This document shows positions 1 to 12,164 of a stretch of DNA of 64,000 bases, piece by piece. Origin of the DNA: Marsupella aquatica (taxonomy: Eukaryota > Marchantiophyta); NCBI GenBank assembly GCA_973895155.1, contig OZ316891.1, positions 21,328,001-21,392,000 on the forward strand, in the 5' to 3' direction. Both the position numbers and the translations under genes were made by a program. Below the pieces are notes generated by a model. The model ran no database searches. It was not told the DNA's origin and saw only the letters and a list, made by a program, of their open reading frames with translations. How positions within the stretch are numbered: the stretch's first letter is position 1; every line of letters starts with the position of its first letter.

Positions 1-780
1 TATCAATCAGAAGATCAGTCGGAAGATCTTTCAGATTTCATATTTCTCTTTATGGGACTTTGTTTCGAATTGCACCGTCCTGTACGTGATGGCCGATCTG
101 AGTTGTAGCTCATCTGGAAATTGATTCCTTCTTCCTCATCTTTATACTATAGGGGTTTTCTGACCCAAGTCAATGGGATTCATATGGGTTAGGAGCAAGA
201 TTCGGTGTCAAATGCCTACAGACTTTAGATCCGATTTCGCACAAAGTGAAAGAACAGTTGACGCATAATTCTTTTGGAAATTAGTTGCTTCCTCATTTGT
301 ACACTGCAGGGTTTTTCTGACCCATCTGAATCGGATTCAGGATGGAAGGCATATTGGTTTGGAGCAAGATTCGGTGTCAAGAATTCACAGACTGTAGATC
401 CGATTTCACACCTAGTGAAAGAACAGTTAAGGGGTCATTCTTTGGAATGCTCGGTTGGAAATCAATACCTTCCTCACTAGTATACCGCAGGTTTGAGCTG
501 CGGATGGGATTCGTATTGGTTTGGAGCAAGATTCGGTGTCAATAGTCTACACTGTAAATCCGATTTCACATCTGGTGAAAGTACAGTAGGCATGAGCATT
601 CTTTGGAACCTTTGCTTTGCACATGAATTCCTCGTTTGCGTACTGCAGGGTTTTTCTGACCCAGTTGACTCGGATTCAGGATGGGATACATATTGATATG
701 GAGCAGGATTCGGTTTCAAAAGTCCCCAGACTGTAGACCCGATTGCACGTCAAGTGTAAGAACAATTTAAAGCATGATCA
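1..780. repeat. Imperfect tandem repeat, ~170-bp unit, about 4 copies
   Basis: The phrase GGAGCAAGATTCGGTGTCAA recurs near 192, 361 and 522 and, slightly changed, near 700. Each copy is preceded by a GGTTTTTCTGACCC-like motif (near 150, 305, 645). Spacings are about 169, 161 and 178 bp. Copies differ by many substitutions and small indels, so the array is old. The short open frames here follow the repeat rather than any protein family. No function is suggested. Confidence 0.8.
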
Positions 781-2140
781 TTTAAGAATGACCGGGGAGC
801 CAGGGTTCAAAGCAACCATCGATAGAATTAATAGAGGCGGATCTGGTGGTGCGGGAAAGTCACTTTGCGCTCCGGAACACGGTCATACGACATGCGCGCA
901 TGATTGTTGATTCCTCCCCGATAATTATTCAAAGGTGGTGGATGATCCAGGCCCCGTGAACGCCTCGATAAAGACCCTCAGCTCCCGGCCTAAAGTGCTG
1001 CATAATTTAATAAGTCCCCGGTGTGACATTGGCTAGACAAGTCAAATCAATGAACAATGCACGAGAGATGTGGCGAGTATCCTGGCTGAGGATTTCGATC
1101 TCGGGGGCACAGAAGAATTGTAACAGAATCTTTTGGGGCATTTCAGAATGAAAGAAAGTATAATTAGACCCCGCAGTGTGGCGTATCAATAGGCACTCAC
1201 TTGTGGATCAGGTCTTTCGATCGCAGGACTCAGTGCATTCTAATTTCCACCTCCTTGGTTATTCCAAGTTGGTGGTGTCTACGTGCATGTTTTGCTTGCT
1301 AGGGTATGACATTTTTGCAATAATTGGAACCGGAGAGCAGGCAAGAGAGTGATTCACGTCACCCCTTCTTCTTCAGAAGTGTCATGCATCACTTCAATTG
1401 TAATCTGAAGGAAAACTGATCTAGGGTAGCTGTGCTGTGAAGACGAAAAGTTTGTGTGCCGAAATCCATTGCTATGCTATCTTGCTCACGAGTGGTCACA
1501 CGGTGGTCCATTCTAACTGACGTTGCTTCCGCTTTCGTTTTCACAGTGCAGCTACTCGAGATCAACTCCTAGAGTTTTATGTCTTGTGGATAGAAGGTCA
1601 AAATGGAGGAATTGACGAGCCCTAGACCAAGCTAGTTGGACCAATGTACGCACTTAGACACAGAAGCTTTGAACCTAAGTTAGTATGAAACTTGTCCAAT
1701 GTTTTTGGTCAGAACTCATTACGGTAGCTCTACAGTAAGTGATCCCCAAGACATATCTTGTCTCTCTCGGATATTCATAATCTTACAAATTAGCAACAGT
1801 TTGCGAAAGTACCAGAAGAAACCTTAAAATAGTAATGACATAGACCTTCAGATTTTGCATCTTAGCAAATAACTTGCAATTGAGTGCAAATATGATTCAA
1901 GATGAAACATTACAGCTTAGTATGTTGCAATTGCATCCCCGGCCCCTCAAGTTTGGACAAACATCAAACATGAGCCTCTAGCTTTTTTCGAAGTCCAGCC
2001 CTGTACTTTTCCATCGGTCCTCCATCCTTTGTTTATGACTGTTGGCATTAAATCTCCCCATCGTCGCTGCAACTGCATGATCAATCAGAGCGCAACTGCA
2101 AGACAGTCTTAGAACGCAAACACAATTTCTGTTTCAGTCA
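781..2140. other. Unassigned intergenic DNA
   Basis: I see no gene I can support. A stretch at about 810-955 on the + strand reads open for some 44 codons and looks weakly protein-like, but it has no start, splice context or recognisable family. The rest is AT-rich with stops in all frames. Confidence 0.5.
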
Positions 2141-2690
2141 GTAGCCATTCATGCTTCCTGGGGGAATTACGTTTTGCAATTTCGCAATAGGGTGGTGACT
2201 GGTGCAGAATTCATGAATCCGCAATTCTGAGTTCTAGTGCTTAGTTAATCGTACTTTCCTAGGAAATGATGTTTTACAAGTTTGCAACAGTAGCAATTCA
2301 CGCTTCACTGGGGAATGGCGTTTTACAATTTCGCAACAGAGTGGTGACTGGGGCAGAATTCATGAATCCGTAATTCTGAGTTCTAGTGCTTAGTTAATCG
2401 TACTTTCCTAGGAAATGATGTTTCACAAGTTTGCAACAGTAGCAATTCACGCTTCACTGGGGAATGACATTTTACAATTTCGCAACAGAGTGGTAACTGG
2501 GGCAGAATTCATGAATCCGCAATTCTGAGTTCTAGTGCTTAGTTAATCGTACTTTCCTAGTAAACGATGTTTTACAAGTTTGCAACAATAGCAATTCACG
2601 CTTCACTGGGGAATGACGTTTTACAATTTCACAACAGAGTGGTGACTGGGCCAGAATTCATGAATCCACAATTCTGAGTTTGTTCTAGTG
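2141..2690. repeat. Tandem repeat, ~148-bp unit, about 4 copies
   Basis: GCAGAATTCATGAATCC occurs near 2205, 2355, 2501 and 2651, each followed by a conserved AATTCTGAGTTCTAGTGCTTAGTTAA segment and a TTTCGCAACAGAGTGG segment. Copies are much closer to each other than those of the 1-780 array, so this expansion is younger. No coding content is seen. Confidence 0.85.
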
Positions 2691-3998
2691 CTTAGTTAAA
2701 TGCAAGACAGTCATGGTCTCGGATCGATCTTTCGTTCATGTGTTCAGAGGGAAACGTGTTCAGTGGTATTGCAATCTTATCGACTCACTGGTGACGTGAG
2801 CTTTCCTTAAAATCTGGCGAGGTGAGCTTTCAGTCCCATGATCAATTGATACGGACGGGTTGGGAACCTATGGATGATACACAAGGCTAGCTCCAGCGAG
2901 TGAACTACCTGAAGATCATGTTCACAGCGTGGGTGATCGACATCCCAAGCAGCTGGTTACCCGTTATGCCCAGTCACGCATCGACACTTTTGCAAGGAGG
3001 ATTGATCAGCCGTGGCAGTGCGCGGGCATACCCACTGAGCGGAATCCCGGCACCGGGCCGACGGGTTTCGGGTCTGTGAAGATCTCATCGTCGCCTTCCA
3101 ACAGCTGGGCTACGGACCGTGAGGAATTGAGCTTCCATGAGACCAGACAGTGTCTTATCGATCATCCGCCCTTCTCGTATTTCCTTTAGTATATTTGCAG
3201 GGAAAGTCAGACGCCAGACAGAGTGCTGTCACCTATCATTCGCTCGACAACCCATGCCCACTTTATGGGCTTTGGCAACTTCGCAGTCATAGAGTCTCAC
3301 TTTGTGACGTGGGATTTGAGTGCAATCTTGGAAATTAATTTCCAATGACGAATCATATTCTACGCATTGCTTTTGACGTGCATGAAGCAACAACATACTT
3401 TGTTTTGCCCACGAAGTGATTTGCTGCATTGCTCAAAGTAATGCAAGGAAACGCATCAGTCTCGAGATTCAAGTCATATATACAAATTTACTTCATCGAT
3501 ACGTTAGTGTATTAATATCCGTGTGAACAGGCAATATATGAGGGAAATACTGTAGATGTCACAAACCATACATAAAAGTGGCTAATGATGCCTTCAATTA
3601 AGAAGAATACTCATTTCTTACACCTTCACATTACACTAATGGCTTCTGAAATGCGTAGATGGTTGAAATCAATCTATCAAACACATGTACGGTACTTAAC
3701 CATCGCCCACAAGCCAAATACTGGAGTGCTAGGATGGCCAAATAGCTAAAAGTCGTGAACATACATAAGTAAATCTACCACAGGGACAATCATCGGCTGA
3801 CTGGCAGACTGAAACGCACCATGTCATGAAATTGCCTGGTCAACTATTATGATGCACGAAATTACGTGAATTACAACACATCTATGTGTGCGGAAGGAAC
3901 ACATTTTTCCACAGCATCGCTATGGTACTGATTCAATGTCTTGTGAAGTCAGGTCTAATCTCCGAACCCCAACTCCCGTACAGTGGCAGACGTGATGT
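2691..3998. other. Unassigned DNA downstream of the phosphoesterase gene
   Basis: This stretch lies 3' of the minus-strand metallophosphoesterase gene and probably includes its 3' UTR close to 3999. A GC-richer block at about 2900-3190 is open in more than one frame on both strands, but none of the translations resembles a family I know, so no gene is called. Confidence 0.4.
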
Positions 3999-5930
3999 CT
4001 AATTGCGACTGGAATTTTGGATCAGTTCAGGTGGAGAATCACGCACCGGTTGATAATAACGCTCAACCCACGGAGCAAGTTGTTGATTATCAGGATCTCT
4101 TTCGTGTGTTCTGTAGTATTCTGACCATTTAGACTCAAAAGGTCCTCCAATTAGACCACCATTTTCTGAATCATATATACACAAGGGAAGGTTTCGCCCT
4201 TCTCCGACTTGCCCTCGTTGTCTCTCTTTGGGATAGGCCAAAGGCGCCTGGATGTACCTGTCCACAACGGTCCGTATCGGTAAGCAATGAAGATACCAGT
4301 ATATTTAATTTAAATCACAACCTGCGGCAAGAGACTTGCATCTGTATGCCGTTGCTAATCTGGCAGTACCTTATGCCTTGCAGTGTTGTGTCCCATGCAA
4401 GATGGGTATGGCCAAAAATATGACAAGCTGTAGGACTGCCATTTTGTCCATGAATACTTCGTATTCTAGATTCCAGCCAATCGGAACCGACCATCTTCGG
4501 GAGGTTGGGGTATAGAAGCATTCGCTTCTCAGGACAAAGCTCAAATCTACAACGACACAATCAGAAAATGAGCGCTCTCGAACGAAATCGCAGGTAGAAT
4601 CCAGCGATGAAGCTAGTTCAAATTGTAGGTGAGGAGAAATACCATGGAATGAATGTCATGTACTTGTCAAAAGAACTTGTTCTTCAATTGTTTTGCAGTG
4701 AGAAATAGGCAAACCAACCCAAGAAAGAGAAGGGAGAGAGAGAGGGAGAGAAAAATCGTGGATGAAAAAATGACCTGGGAAGAAAGTGAGAGAAAGTGAT
4801 AACTTGGCAATCAACCTGCTGAAGGTTCGGGATTCCTTGCAGATTGAGCACATTTAGATCGTCAAAATGCTGAGCTACGGAATCTGTATGATTGTCTAGA
4901 GGCAGAGGCCATTTGCAGGCCGAGAAATCTGTAGCTTTCTGCAACACACTCATCCCAAGGCAAGCGTCAAGTTGGAGCATGTAAAGTGACACCGGCTCGA
5001 TGCTAGTCAGGTCGGATACCACAGGATTTGCCAAATTGCAGGCCTGGGCTTTACAATACATTATAAAATCGTACAGAACAGAAGGAGGTTGTTAAGAAGT
5101 GACCTTTTCCACAGGAGGTATATTATATCCTTCTATGTCCCTTTCCCGGTCCCAGCTCTGCAACCAATCCAAGTTGTTAATCGCACGTGATTGTTGAGAT
5201 GAAAACCTTGTACATTCGATTTTCGTCCAGACTTGACCATCAGTCTCACGAACTCGAGATGCGGTGACGACTTCAGTCTTAACAGATTATTGAATTCATG
5301 GTGAAGAGAGATAATTGCCTTATGGTACCAGGAAAGCAGGGGAATAATCCAGACGCCATTTATATTTGCCGGGGCGGTTAGCACACCAAGGGAGTGACAG
5401 AAATCTGTGACTGCCTTTAACTTTGCCAACGAATCTTCAACCTGTACATAACCATGGCCAAGTCTCAATAGTCTGGCTCGAAAGCCTCACATCCGAAAGG
5501 AGGAACAGGAGGAAGAACCTCAATTTTGAGTCAAGTCCCATCTAAGAAACTTAGTTAAGAGACGAAAAATCTCTAGTATTAGACTTGCCAGAGCCACTGT
5601 CGAGAATGGGTGGGACATTCCAACGCAAGAACCGTACATCGTTCTACTTCTTTGCATGATTCAATGTAACAAATCCAGAGAAGGCACATAATATCTCACA
5701 TGATCCTCCGTTCGTCTGCACCAGAGTTCGTGATTTCCTGGAACAAAGAACACTTCCCTAAACTTGTCCTTAAACAAAGTCATACTAATCTGGAAAGTGT
5801 CGAGGTTGTCAGTGACATCTCCAGCGCAAATCAAAGTATCCTGTTTGTAGAGGCTCGATGACAGACCCCGAAGCCAGTCCATGTTGGCCTCATAGTCGGT
5901 GTGCACGTCAGAAACGACGAAAACCTTCAT
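3999..5930 (-). CDS. Calcineurin-like metallophosphoesterase, plant type
   Basis: Five exons on the minus strand: 5930-5700, 5441-5319, 5043-4775, 4546-4370 and 4257-3999. They join in frame to 352 residues. The metal-binding motifs of the calcineurin-like phosphoesterase fold appear in order: SDVHTD near residue 7, AGDVTDN near 37, GNHELW near 67 and FGHTH late in the protein. The ending (RYIQAPLAYPKERQ, then LAPWVERYYQP) matches a plant family of about 350-400 residues annotated only as calcineurin-like phosphoesterase domain proteins. Substrate is unknown. The frame stays open upstream to 6167, so an N-terminal extension such as a transit peptide is possible; I chose the ATG just before the SDVH motif. 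Intron 2 appears to start with GC instead of GT (AAG|GCAATT), which gives the only in-frame join found. Confidence 0.88.
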
Positions 5931-7838
5931 TGCGGCTGCAACTGGCTTGCACTGCGGATATGAGTCAGGTTGGATCTGAATACGGCATCCGAGTTGCTTT
6001 CTACTGGGTCCAAGAACCTTGAGCAGGGGCCCTCTGCTGGCAAAGCTGCTGTTGATTGCTGTGGAGCAAAATTCGGGTATCCGATTCCTATGCGGTTCCA
6101 ATCCAGCAGGGGTCAAGGCTGTCGTCGTCCATCTGCACAATGACCTGCAAATGTGGCCACTATACACATGAGATTGCAGACTTGGGCTTCCTCTTCACCT
6201 AGAGACCATGTCGAACACAACAAAAGTAACAGAGCGGATGACAGAGCCTAGCTTACAGGAAGAAGATTTTATTTCCATAATCTTAGAAATAAAAATCTAG
6301 TGCTCCACAAGAAGAGTAGAGGCCAGGCACAAACATCTGAGACAAAAAAGGGCTCAGAGGACTCGACTGAACTTATAAAGCAACATCCTGAGCTTTCACC
6401 TGTCATTCCCTCAAGATAATCTCCTCGGGATGACATGCCTGCAAGTTTGATTTTATGGAGTTTGCAGTGACCACCCAACGTGACTGACGGAACTCTACCT
6501 GATATCTGAGAGTAGGATGACAGGCGGGTCATATTCTGGGAGTGTCCAACAGCAATATTGCAATTGGAGAGCGATAGGAAAATGACTGTGTCCTTTTAAT
6601 GAGGGTAGCCCTGAGTAGATAATCAAGAAATCATGGCTAGAGAACTGACACATACAATAGTAACAAAGCAACATAGGTCAAGCAGCAGTCTGACTAATCA
6701 ATCAACACCGGCATCATCCGAGAATTTAGCCAGATTGAAGTCTGCATTATTTTAATACGATATGGACCTCAATTATGTGATGGAATGCTCCTCGCTGGCA
6801 TTCATAATGTACAGGACACATTTGAACGGATTAAAAGTCCACCTATTCCCAAAGAAACGGCAGCGGACAGAAAGGGCGACACTACCAAAGGCCATACGCA
6901 GCAGCAGCAGGTACGAATTCTTCAAAAGCACAGACAACGGAAAACCGAGACAGGAGTAGAGAAAAGCAATACAAGAAGCGTTACATGTAGTGCCGGTGAG
7001 TTGAATTTGAAGCTCGGGAGCTCGAAAAATGAAGAATGGCCGACGACAGACTGCGATCAATGTAAACGATCAATTCACTTCGCTGCACCTAGTCATGCCA
7101 AAATTCGACACTGTCTCTCAAAACTCACGACCGCAGAAGAATCGCCAGTGCCCGCAGCGATGCGAAAGAGCAGGAAAACATGCGGTACAGAAGCTAAGAT
7201 AGATCGACAGACAGGACGAGCTGCAGCTTCTTCTCCGCCGGTGGTGACGACGATCAACTCACTGTCCTCTCCTTCCTCGCCCTTTGCCTGCAGCAATTCG
7301 AAAGGCGGGAGAGCGAGTACTATGTCATGATTGTTGTTGTGAGAACGGCCGAATGCACAACATGAATTCTACGTACTTCCAAACTTGCAATTCTTCCTCC
7401 GCTCTTCGGGAATGTTGCCATTGAGCAGAGAGAGACGAACAAGAGAGAGGAACAAGAGAGACGAACAAGAGAGAGGAACAAGAGAGACGATGAGGTTTTT
7501 AGTGTCCTTTTCTGTGGGCTCTCTCTTGCCGGCCATATTATAGGCCTCAGCCTATCAAAGGTTGCCAGTGTTTTTAGTGGCCACAACTTGTCAGATTCCC
7601 CCCACTGAAAAGGTTTTGGCGGCTAAAACAACGCTCTTATACCTACCGTTTCCATGAGCCAGTTTCCCACCTAGCCACAAGCCCCGTTAGCCAGAATCTG
7701 ATGGTTGTCCTTAAATCTAGCAACATCTAAAGGTCAGAATGAATCTAGAGACACTCGACATTTAATATTCTTAGAATGTCCTCCTCCAAAGGTGAGCTTC
7801 GCCATACTGGCGAAAAAGATAAAAAAAATCGTTGTAGG
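5931..7838. other. Phosphoesterase upstream region and intergenic DNA
   Basis: Contains the presumed promoter and 5' leader of the minus-strand phosphoesterase. Open frames on both strands between 6760 and 7330 are low in complexity (CAG-rich near 6900) and match nothing I know. At 7425-7490 there is a short purine-rich tandem repeat built from AGAGAGACGAACAAGAGAG-like units. No gene is called. Confidence 0.45.
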
Positions 7839-8432
7839 TAGGGCTGTCGATGGTGTTGAGCACAGTCTCGGGGTTAGGATTCCAGAGGGAAGCGAAGAAA
7901 AATTATTGTCGTCGATACCTGCCATTACTATCGGGGAAGAAGATGCCAAGAATTTCTCTATGCTCTGTTCCGCGACACGCCTGCTTGATTCGCGCTGCTG
8001 CTTATGAACAACTGCAGCAAATTCGCTGCATGTTGAGAGTCTTTCATCATGTGTGTACACTTCAGATTTAGAAGTGCGGTGGACTAATTCCGTCATGAAC
8101 CTCAAGGGTAAGATTATTGAGGCAAAGAGTTTGGGTGAAGGCGCAGATTTTGATCGTCTTATTGTAGCGAATGCGCAAGCCGGAGAATGTATGTGGGATC
8201 AATTTTGCGGGGAAGGGAGTAATTTTTTGGTTTCTCGTGGGAGTCGTGGGGTTCTGGGTCCATTTATCCGTGTAATTTTTCTTGGAGCCCAGAGAGACTG
8301 TTGATTCTGTATTGCATGATAGTCGGGTGGATGCGTTATGTTGGGATTTTGGAGCAGCAGACAATACTTCCAGCTCATTTTTGGGGGTTCACGATTCGGT
8401 GGGTTGAAAAGTTCCATCAATTACCATCAATT
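7839..8432 (+). pseudogene. Broken duplicate of DWNN gene promoter, exon 1 and intron 1
   Basis: This segment aligns along its length with 15541-16171, the 5' end of the PQT3-like gene. It shares the leader (GTTGAGCACAGTCTCGGGGTTAGGATT-type phrase near 7857 and 15560), the start codon (ATG 8049 against 15766), most of the DWNN coding exon (NLKGKIIEAKSLGEGADFD) and the intron phrase ending AAAAGTTCCATCAATTACC. About 29 bp are lost after the codon for Val11, which puts a TAA at 8085-8087 and shifts the frame, so no DWNN domain can be made. The copy keeps introns and leader, so it arose from DNA and not by retroposition. It ends about 310 bp before the TMEM42-like start codon and may have supplied promoter sequence to that gene. 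Confidence 0.88.
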
Positions 8433-8745
8433 ACAGATAGATATGAATCAGCACAATCAGGACTTCAATGCTGTCCTGTATGTATATTTCTTGTTATCTA
8501 ATGCAGAGCAGGACACAGGTTTTTCCATAATGTTTTCTATGAAATTCTCATGTGTGATTTTGCAAGGTTTGCTCCCCGTTCTGAGACACCCTGTAATGTG
8601 CAGCAATGTTATGCCCTTCAGTCCGCCATCAATCCTGGGTTCGGAATTGATGGCCAAAATAGATTGCAATTCTGGTAGCGGACGATACTGCTCGACAGAA
8701 ACATAAGAGACTTTACCCGAGAAAAGGTTTTCAAAGAAGGCGGTG

Positions 8746-9519
8746 ATGGGTATCCAGTGGGAGTGGGCATGGGCATGTGCAGCGGGTGCTACTGCTGCCG
8801 GTTCCGCTATCATGGCCAAAATCGCCTCTCTGCTGGTATGTATGAGACATGCAGTTCACATCTTTCGTCTTGCCACTCCATTTTGTTGATTGTGCTGAAG
8901 GATCTGATCAAAGGCGTGGTAATGCTAGCTGACCAGAAGCTGACCAGATTAACCTGTTCTACAGGAGCGATGGGACTACAGAGTGGCCTGTTATGCGTTA
9001 GTGGTACTCTGTAATGTGATAATGTGGAGCTTGTATGTGCGGAGTTTGAAGGCCTTGACATCCCTGCAAGCAACTGTGGTGAATTTTGCCAGCAATTTTC
9101 TTCTGTCTGGATTAGCAGGGTTTCTCTTATTCAACGAACCAGCACACGTTCAGGTTCCTTTTTCACTTCTTTCTGGCTCTCTTCGTCTATTGTTCTGCAC
9201 GCCCTATTGCAGATCTCGAAGGTGAGAACACACACTTGGATTTTTTTTAAAGAAGATTCGAGTCCCGGTCAACTGCGTCGATTGTGGATCTGCCAGGGAC
9301 ACCACACTTCACGTACCGTCAGGAAATCCTTTTCCTCTTTCATCTTGAGAGTCAGAGTCCCTCCTTTGTTTAATTCCATCTCGTCAAATTGAGCCTGACT
9401 CGCTGCCTCTATCTGTTCTTTGTCAGTGGTTTCTTGGGGCGGCCTTCATCGTCCTGGGTATATGGTTTGTCAGCAATGCTAGCAAGGAGATGGCCGATGA
9501 CATTTCAAAGGAGGATTAG
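8746..9519 (+). CDS. TMEM42-like multi-pass membrane protein
   Basis: Three exons, 8746-8835, 8965-9153 and 9427-9519, each with GT-AG borders and all phase 0, give 123 residues. The first hydrophobic segment (about residues 6-24, small residues Ala/Gly, ending AKIAS) and the second part (LVVLCNVIMWSLYVRSLKAL, then NFASNFLLSGLAGFLLFNEP, then WFLGAAFIVLGIWFVSN) follow the layout of the TMEM42 family, a short relative of the EamA/DMT transporter fold. The NFxSNxLLSxxxGFLLFxE phrase is the strongest match. The family's role is not known; a transporter-like or membrane-scaffold role is inference. An in-frame TAA near 8704 limits the start. The DWNN pseudogene lies just upstream. Confidence 0.82.
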
Positions 9520-10687
9520 AGGACATCATAGATAATCAGCAAAACAATTAACAATAGCGTCGGGAAGTGTGAAGGCAGACACGACAGAAACGGCAGCTAG
9601 TGAATTCCTCTGCATTGACTGTGAGGTTTTCACAGCAAGGGGGAACTTTTGGTATGAGCCTGCAGTATTGATGTCATTCTGTTCTATATTATGAAATGAT
9701 ATAGAATTATATCAGATTGTTACATGGCACGGGAAAATAAATCTGACATTCTTGGCCACTGCCAAGAATAGGGTTCGATTACCAGCGCCTTTTGGATAGT
9801 AAATCAAAGCACCGGTGCTGATTAGTGTCAAGCTTGTCACAATTAAGAAGATGCGTAGAGTCGTTAGCTTATGTGTATTGTCTGTTGTCTAGGATGTGTG
9901 GAAGATGTCCAAAATGACCTTTCCGTTTTTTCACACGAATGCTAAAATTCTCCACAATTTCTTTATGTCAGGCCCGGCCCGGCCCGGCCAGGCCGAGTGA
10001 TTTCTAACTAGAGTTCGCTTTGTTGATGCACACAAGGGAGAAGTACCTGGTAGAGGAGCTAAGGTTACAGAGGGCACGTGCTCATCAGTAGCTCAAAAGT
10101 GCATGCGCAATGATATCTTAGCGAGCTTGTCTAACTCCATAGTTGATGCCCAAGTCTTCGTTGAGCTGCATAAAGATGAATGGTCTGTTGTGCTGTGGAA
10201 AGAGCACCCTGAAACGAAACATACTTTAGATTGATATTTTATATGCTCACATATAAACCTGCTGCGAGTTATCACAGCAATTGGGCAAAGGGGGAAAAAC
10301 CTGCACCCACAAATTTAGGAGAAGAGATTGTTCATGTAATCGTGTCATCTTTTGTTAAAGAAAGCTTGTTCTCGGTCCCAAACCAATTGACAGCTCCTGA
10401 AATGGCAAATGCTAGCGATACATTGAGCAGAAAATTGATCTTATAACATTTTATGAACCGGGTATTTCAAAAAAGCAATACCCAACTTACTGTCAAAATG
10501 AACTCGTAGTCCAGAAGATTGATTCATTTTGTGCGTCCTGACTATCAAACCTAGTCAAGCTCCAAATGACATACGTCCTTACACTCAAAATTCAATCCCC
10601 TTAATGTCCACAAAGAACCTTTCTAGTTGCCCATGTTGTGACAGAGCCAGGCTAAGTAGGGTATCACCGTATCAGCCCCTGCATCTG
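9520..10687. other. Intergenic DNA
   Basis: 3' region of the TMEM42-like gene followed by AT-rich sequence. A short GGCCC repeat lies at about 9970-9995. I find no supportable gene, RNA or mobile element end. Confidence 0.5.
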
Positions 10688-11640
10688 CCCGTTTGCTGCG
10701 TTTCCCAGATTTTTCAATCTTCAACACACTTTGAATCAGACCGCATCAGCTAAGTTTCCCATATTTCTCAATCTCCAACACACTTTGAATCAGACCGCAT
10801 CAGTTATAGTTCACGTATCTTGTAAACCAAGGATTGTGACATGTTATTGGCTGGATTTGATCCTGATTCAAGGTCTTTCCCTCAATTGAGGATGATATCG
10901 ACAACATTGATTTCCTGCTCACTTTCAGAAATTCTTTTGCTTAAGAATCCTGTCGACAATGTAAATTTGCAATCGTTGTCACGAATTACTGAGTCAAAGA
11001 CTCAATAAAAAGTACACGAGATTGTAAGATTGTTGTCCATTGAGAGAGTTGACAAATTGTCTAGAAGTGTGAAATACTTACTGAGAACCTCGATGGAGTA
11101 CAGTTCCAAATTTACAATCCATGTCACAAATTCCCAAGTCAAGACTCAACAAAATTACACGAGAAAAATTGCACAGTTGTTGTCCATTGAGAGAAGAATC
11201 TACAAATTATCTTGAAGTCTGAAATCCTTCATGAGAACCTCAATGGAGTGTAGCAACAGTTGCATCATGAAAGCCCTGCCGGTAATCACACATCAAAAGG
11301 TAATATACAGTGCACTCATTGATTTAAAGAAAATAAGGTTTATCAGGTATGGAAGTGATTTCGGCTATGTCATATTTTGATGTGCAATTATCATGACCTG
11401 AATGGAAGTGCACTCATTGATTTAAAGAAAATAAGGTTTATCAGTATGGAGTGATGTCCTCTATGTCATATTTTGATGTTCAATTACCATGACCGGAATG
11501 AAAGTCTGTGACTCCAAACCAAGACCTAACAGAGTAGTGAGAGAGTGGGAAGATTCAACAGCTCAAGAACCTCAACGGTTGATGACTTGATGTCCCAAAA
11601 GGAAGGGCAGCCGGTTGATGACTTGATGGCCCAAAGGAAG
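10688..11640. repeat. Cluster of four independent short tandem duplications
   Basis: Four different sequences are each duplicated head to tail: a ~54-bp unit at about 10697-10803 (ends CTTTGAATCAGACCGCATCAG), a ~150-bp unit at about 10950-11255 (contains TTGTTGTCCATTGAGAGA), a ~100-bp unit at about 11310-11505 (contains GATTTAAAGAAAATAAGGTT), and a ~36-bp unit at about 11576-11640 (contains GGTTGATGACTTGATG). The units are unrelated, so the region seems prone to local duplication. Confidence 0.8.
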
Positions 11641-12164
11641 TTGACTAGTTCATGATTAGGTGGATAACCACGTTTGACTGAAGGACTCCTATGGACTAAG
11701 GAAGGAAGGTGGTACTTATTAGATGGACCAAGCACTATTTCAAACCCATAAATATGAGCATTCATACACAGAAAAGGTTTCATCTGAGTAAAAAGTAACA
11801 AGTTAGGATGGTCCCTGGAAGTTTCAGCAGTCCATCCATCTTGTTGAACGTCTTCTTGTGTAACTTGATGCTCAGATGACCATCACACAAGCCTGACTAC
11901 TACCTGTTCTATGAACAAAAATAGAGGTAAGGATAGGAAAAACCTTGCACAAAAAAAAGTGTGATACAAGAAGGCCTGATAACTGCAAACTGATCGGAAA
12001 AATCTGTATGGGAGCCAACAAAGCACACAAGAGTCCCAATCAGAGTTTAGAGGAGAGTGGCAGACCTGAGCTCTAGAACCTAAGCAACCATGGGCTACCC
12101 ACCCGCTGGCCCTCAAAACACTAAACCCTTCCCTAGCCACCCCTTCATCAGCCAAAGCTTCAAT

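Noticed and set aside
810-955. 44-codon open stretch with Arg-, Ile- and Trp-rich reading
   Set aside because: No start, no clear splice sites and no recognisable family.
2929-3189. 86-codon open frame on the + strand
   Set aside because: Several overlapping frames are open because the block is GC-richer; none looks like a known protein.
8457-8819. 120-codon minus-strand frame with a His/Ala-rich start
   Set aside because: It overlaps the supported first exon of the TMEM42-like gene on the other strand and shows no family signal.
9755-9795. tRNA-like GGGTTCGATTACC box B segment
   Set aside because: No matching acceptor stem, D arm or anticodon arm in the preceding 80 bases; may be a SINE remnant or chance.
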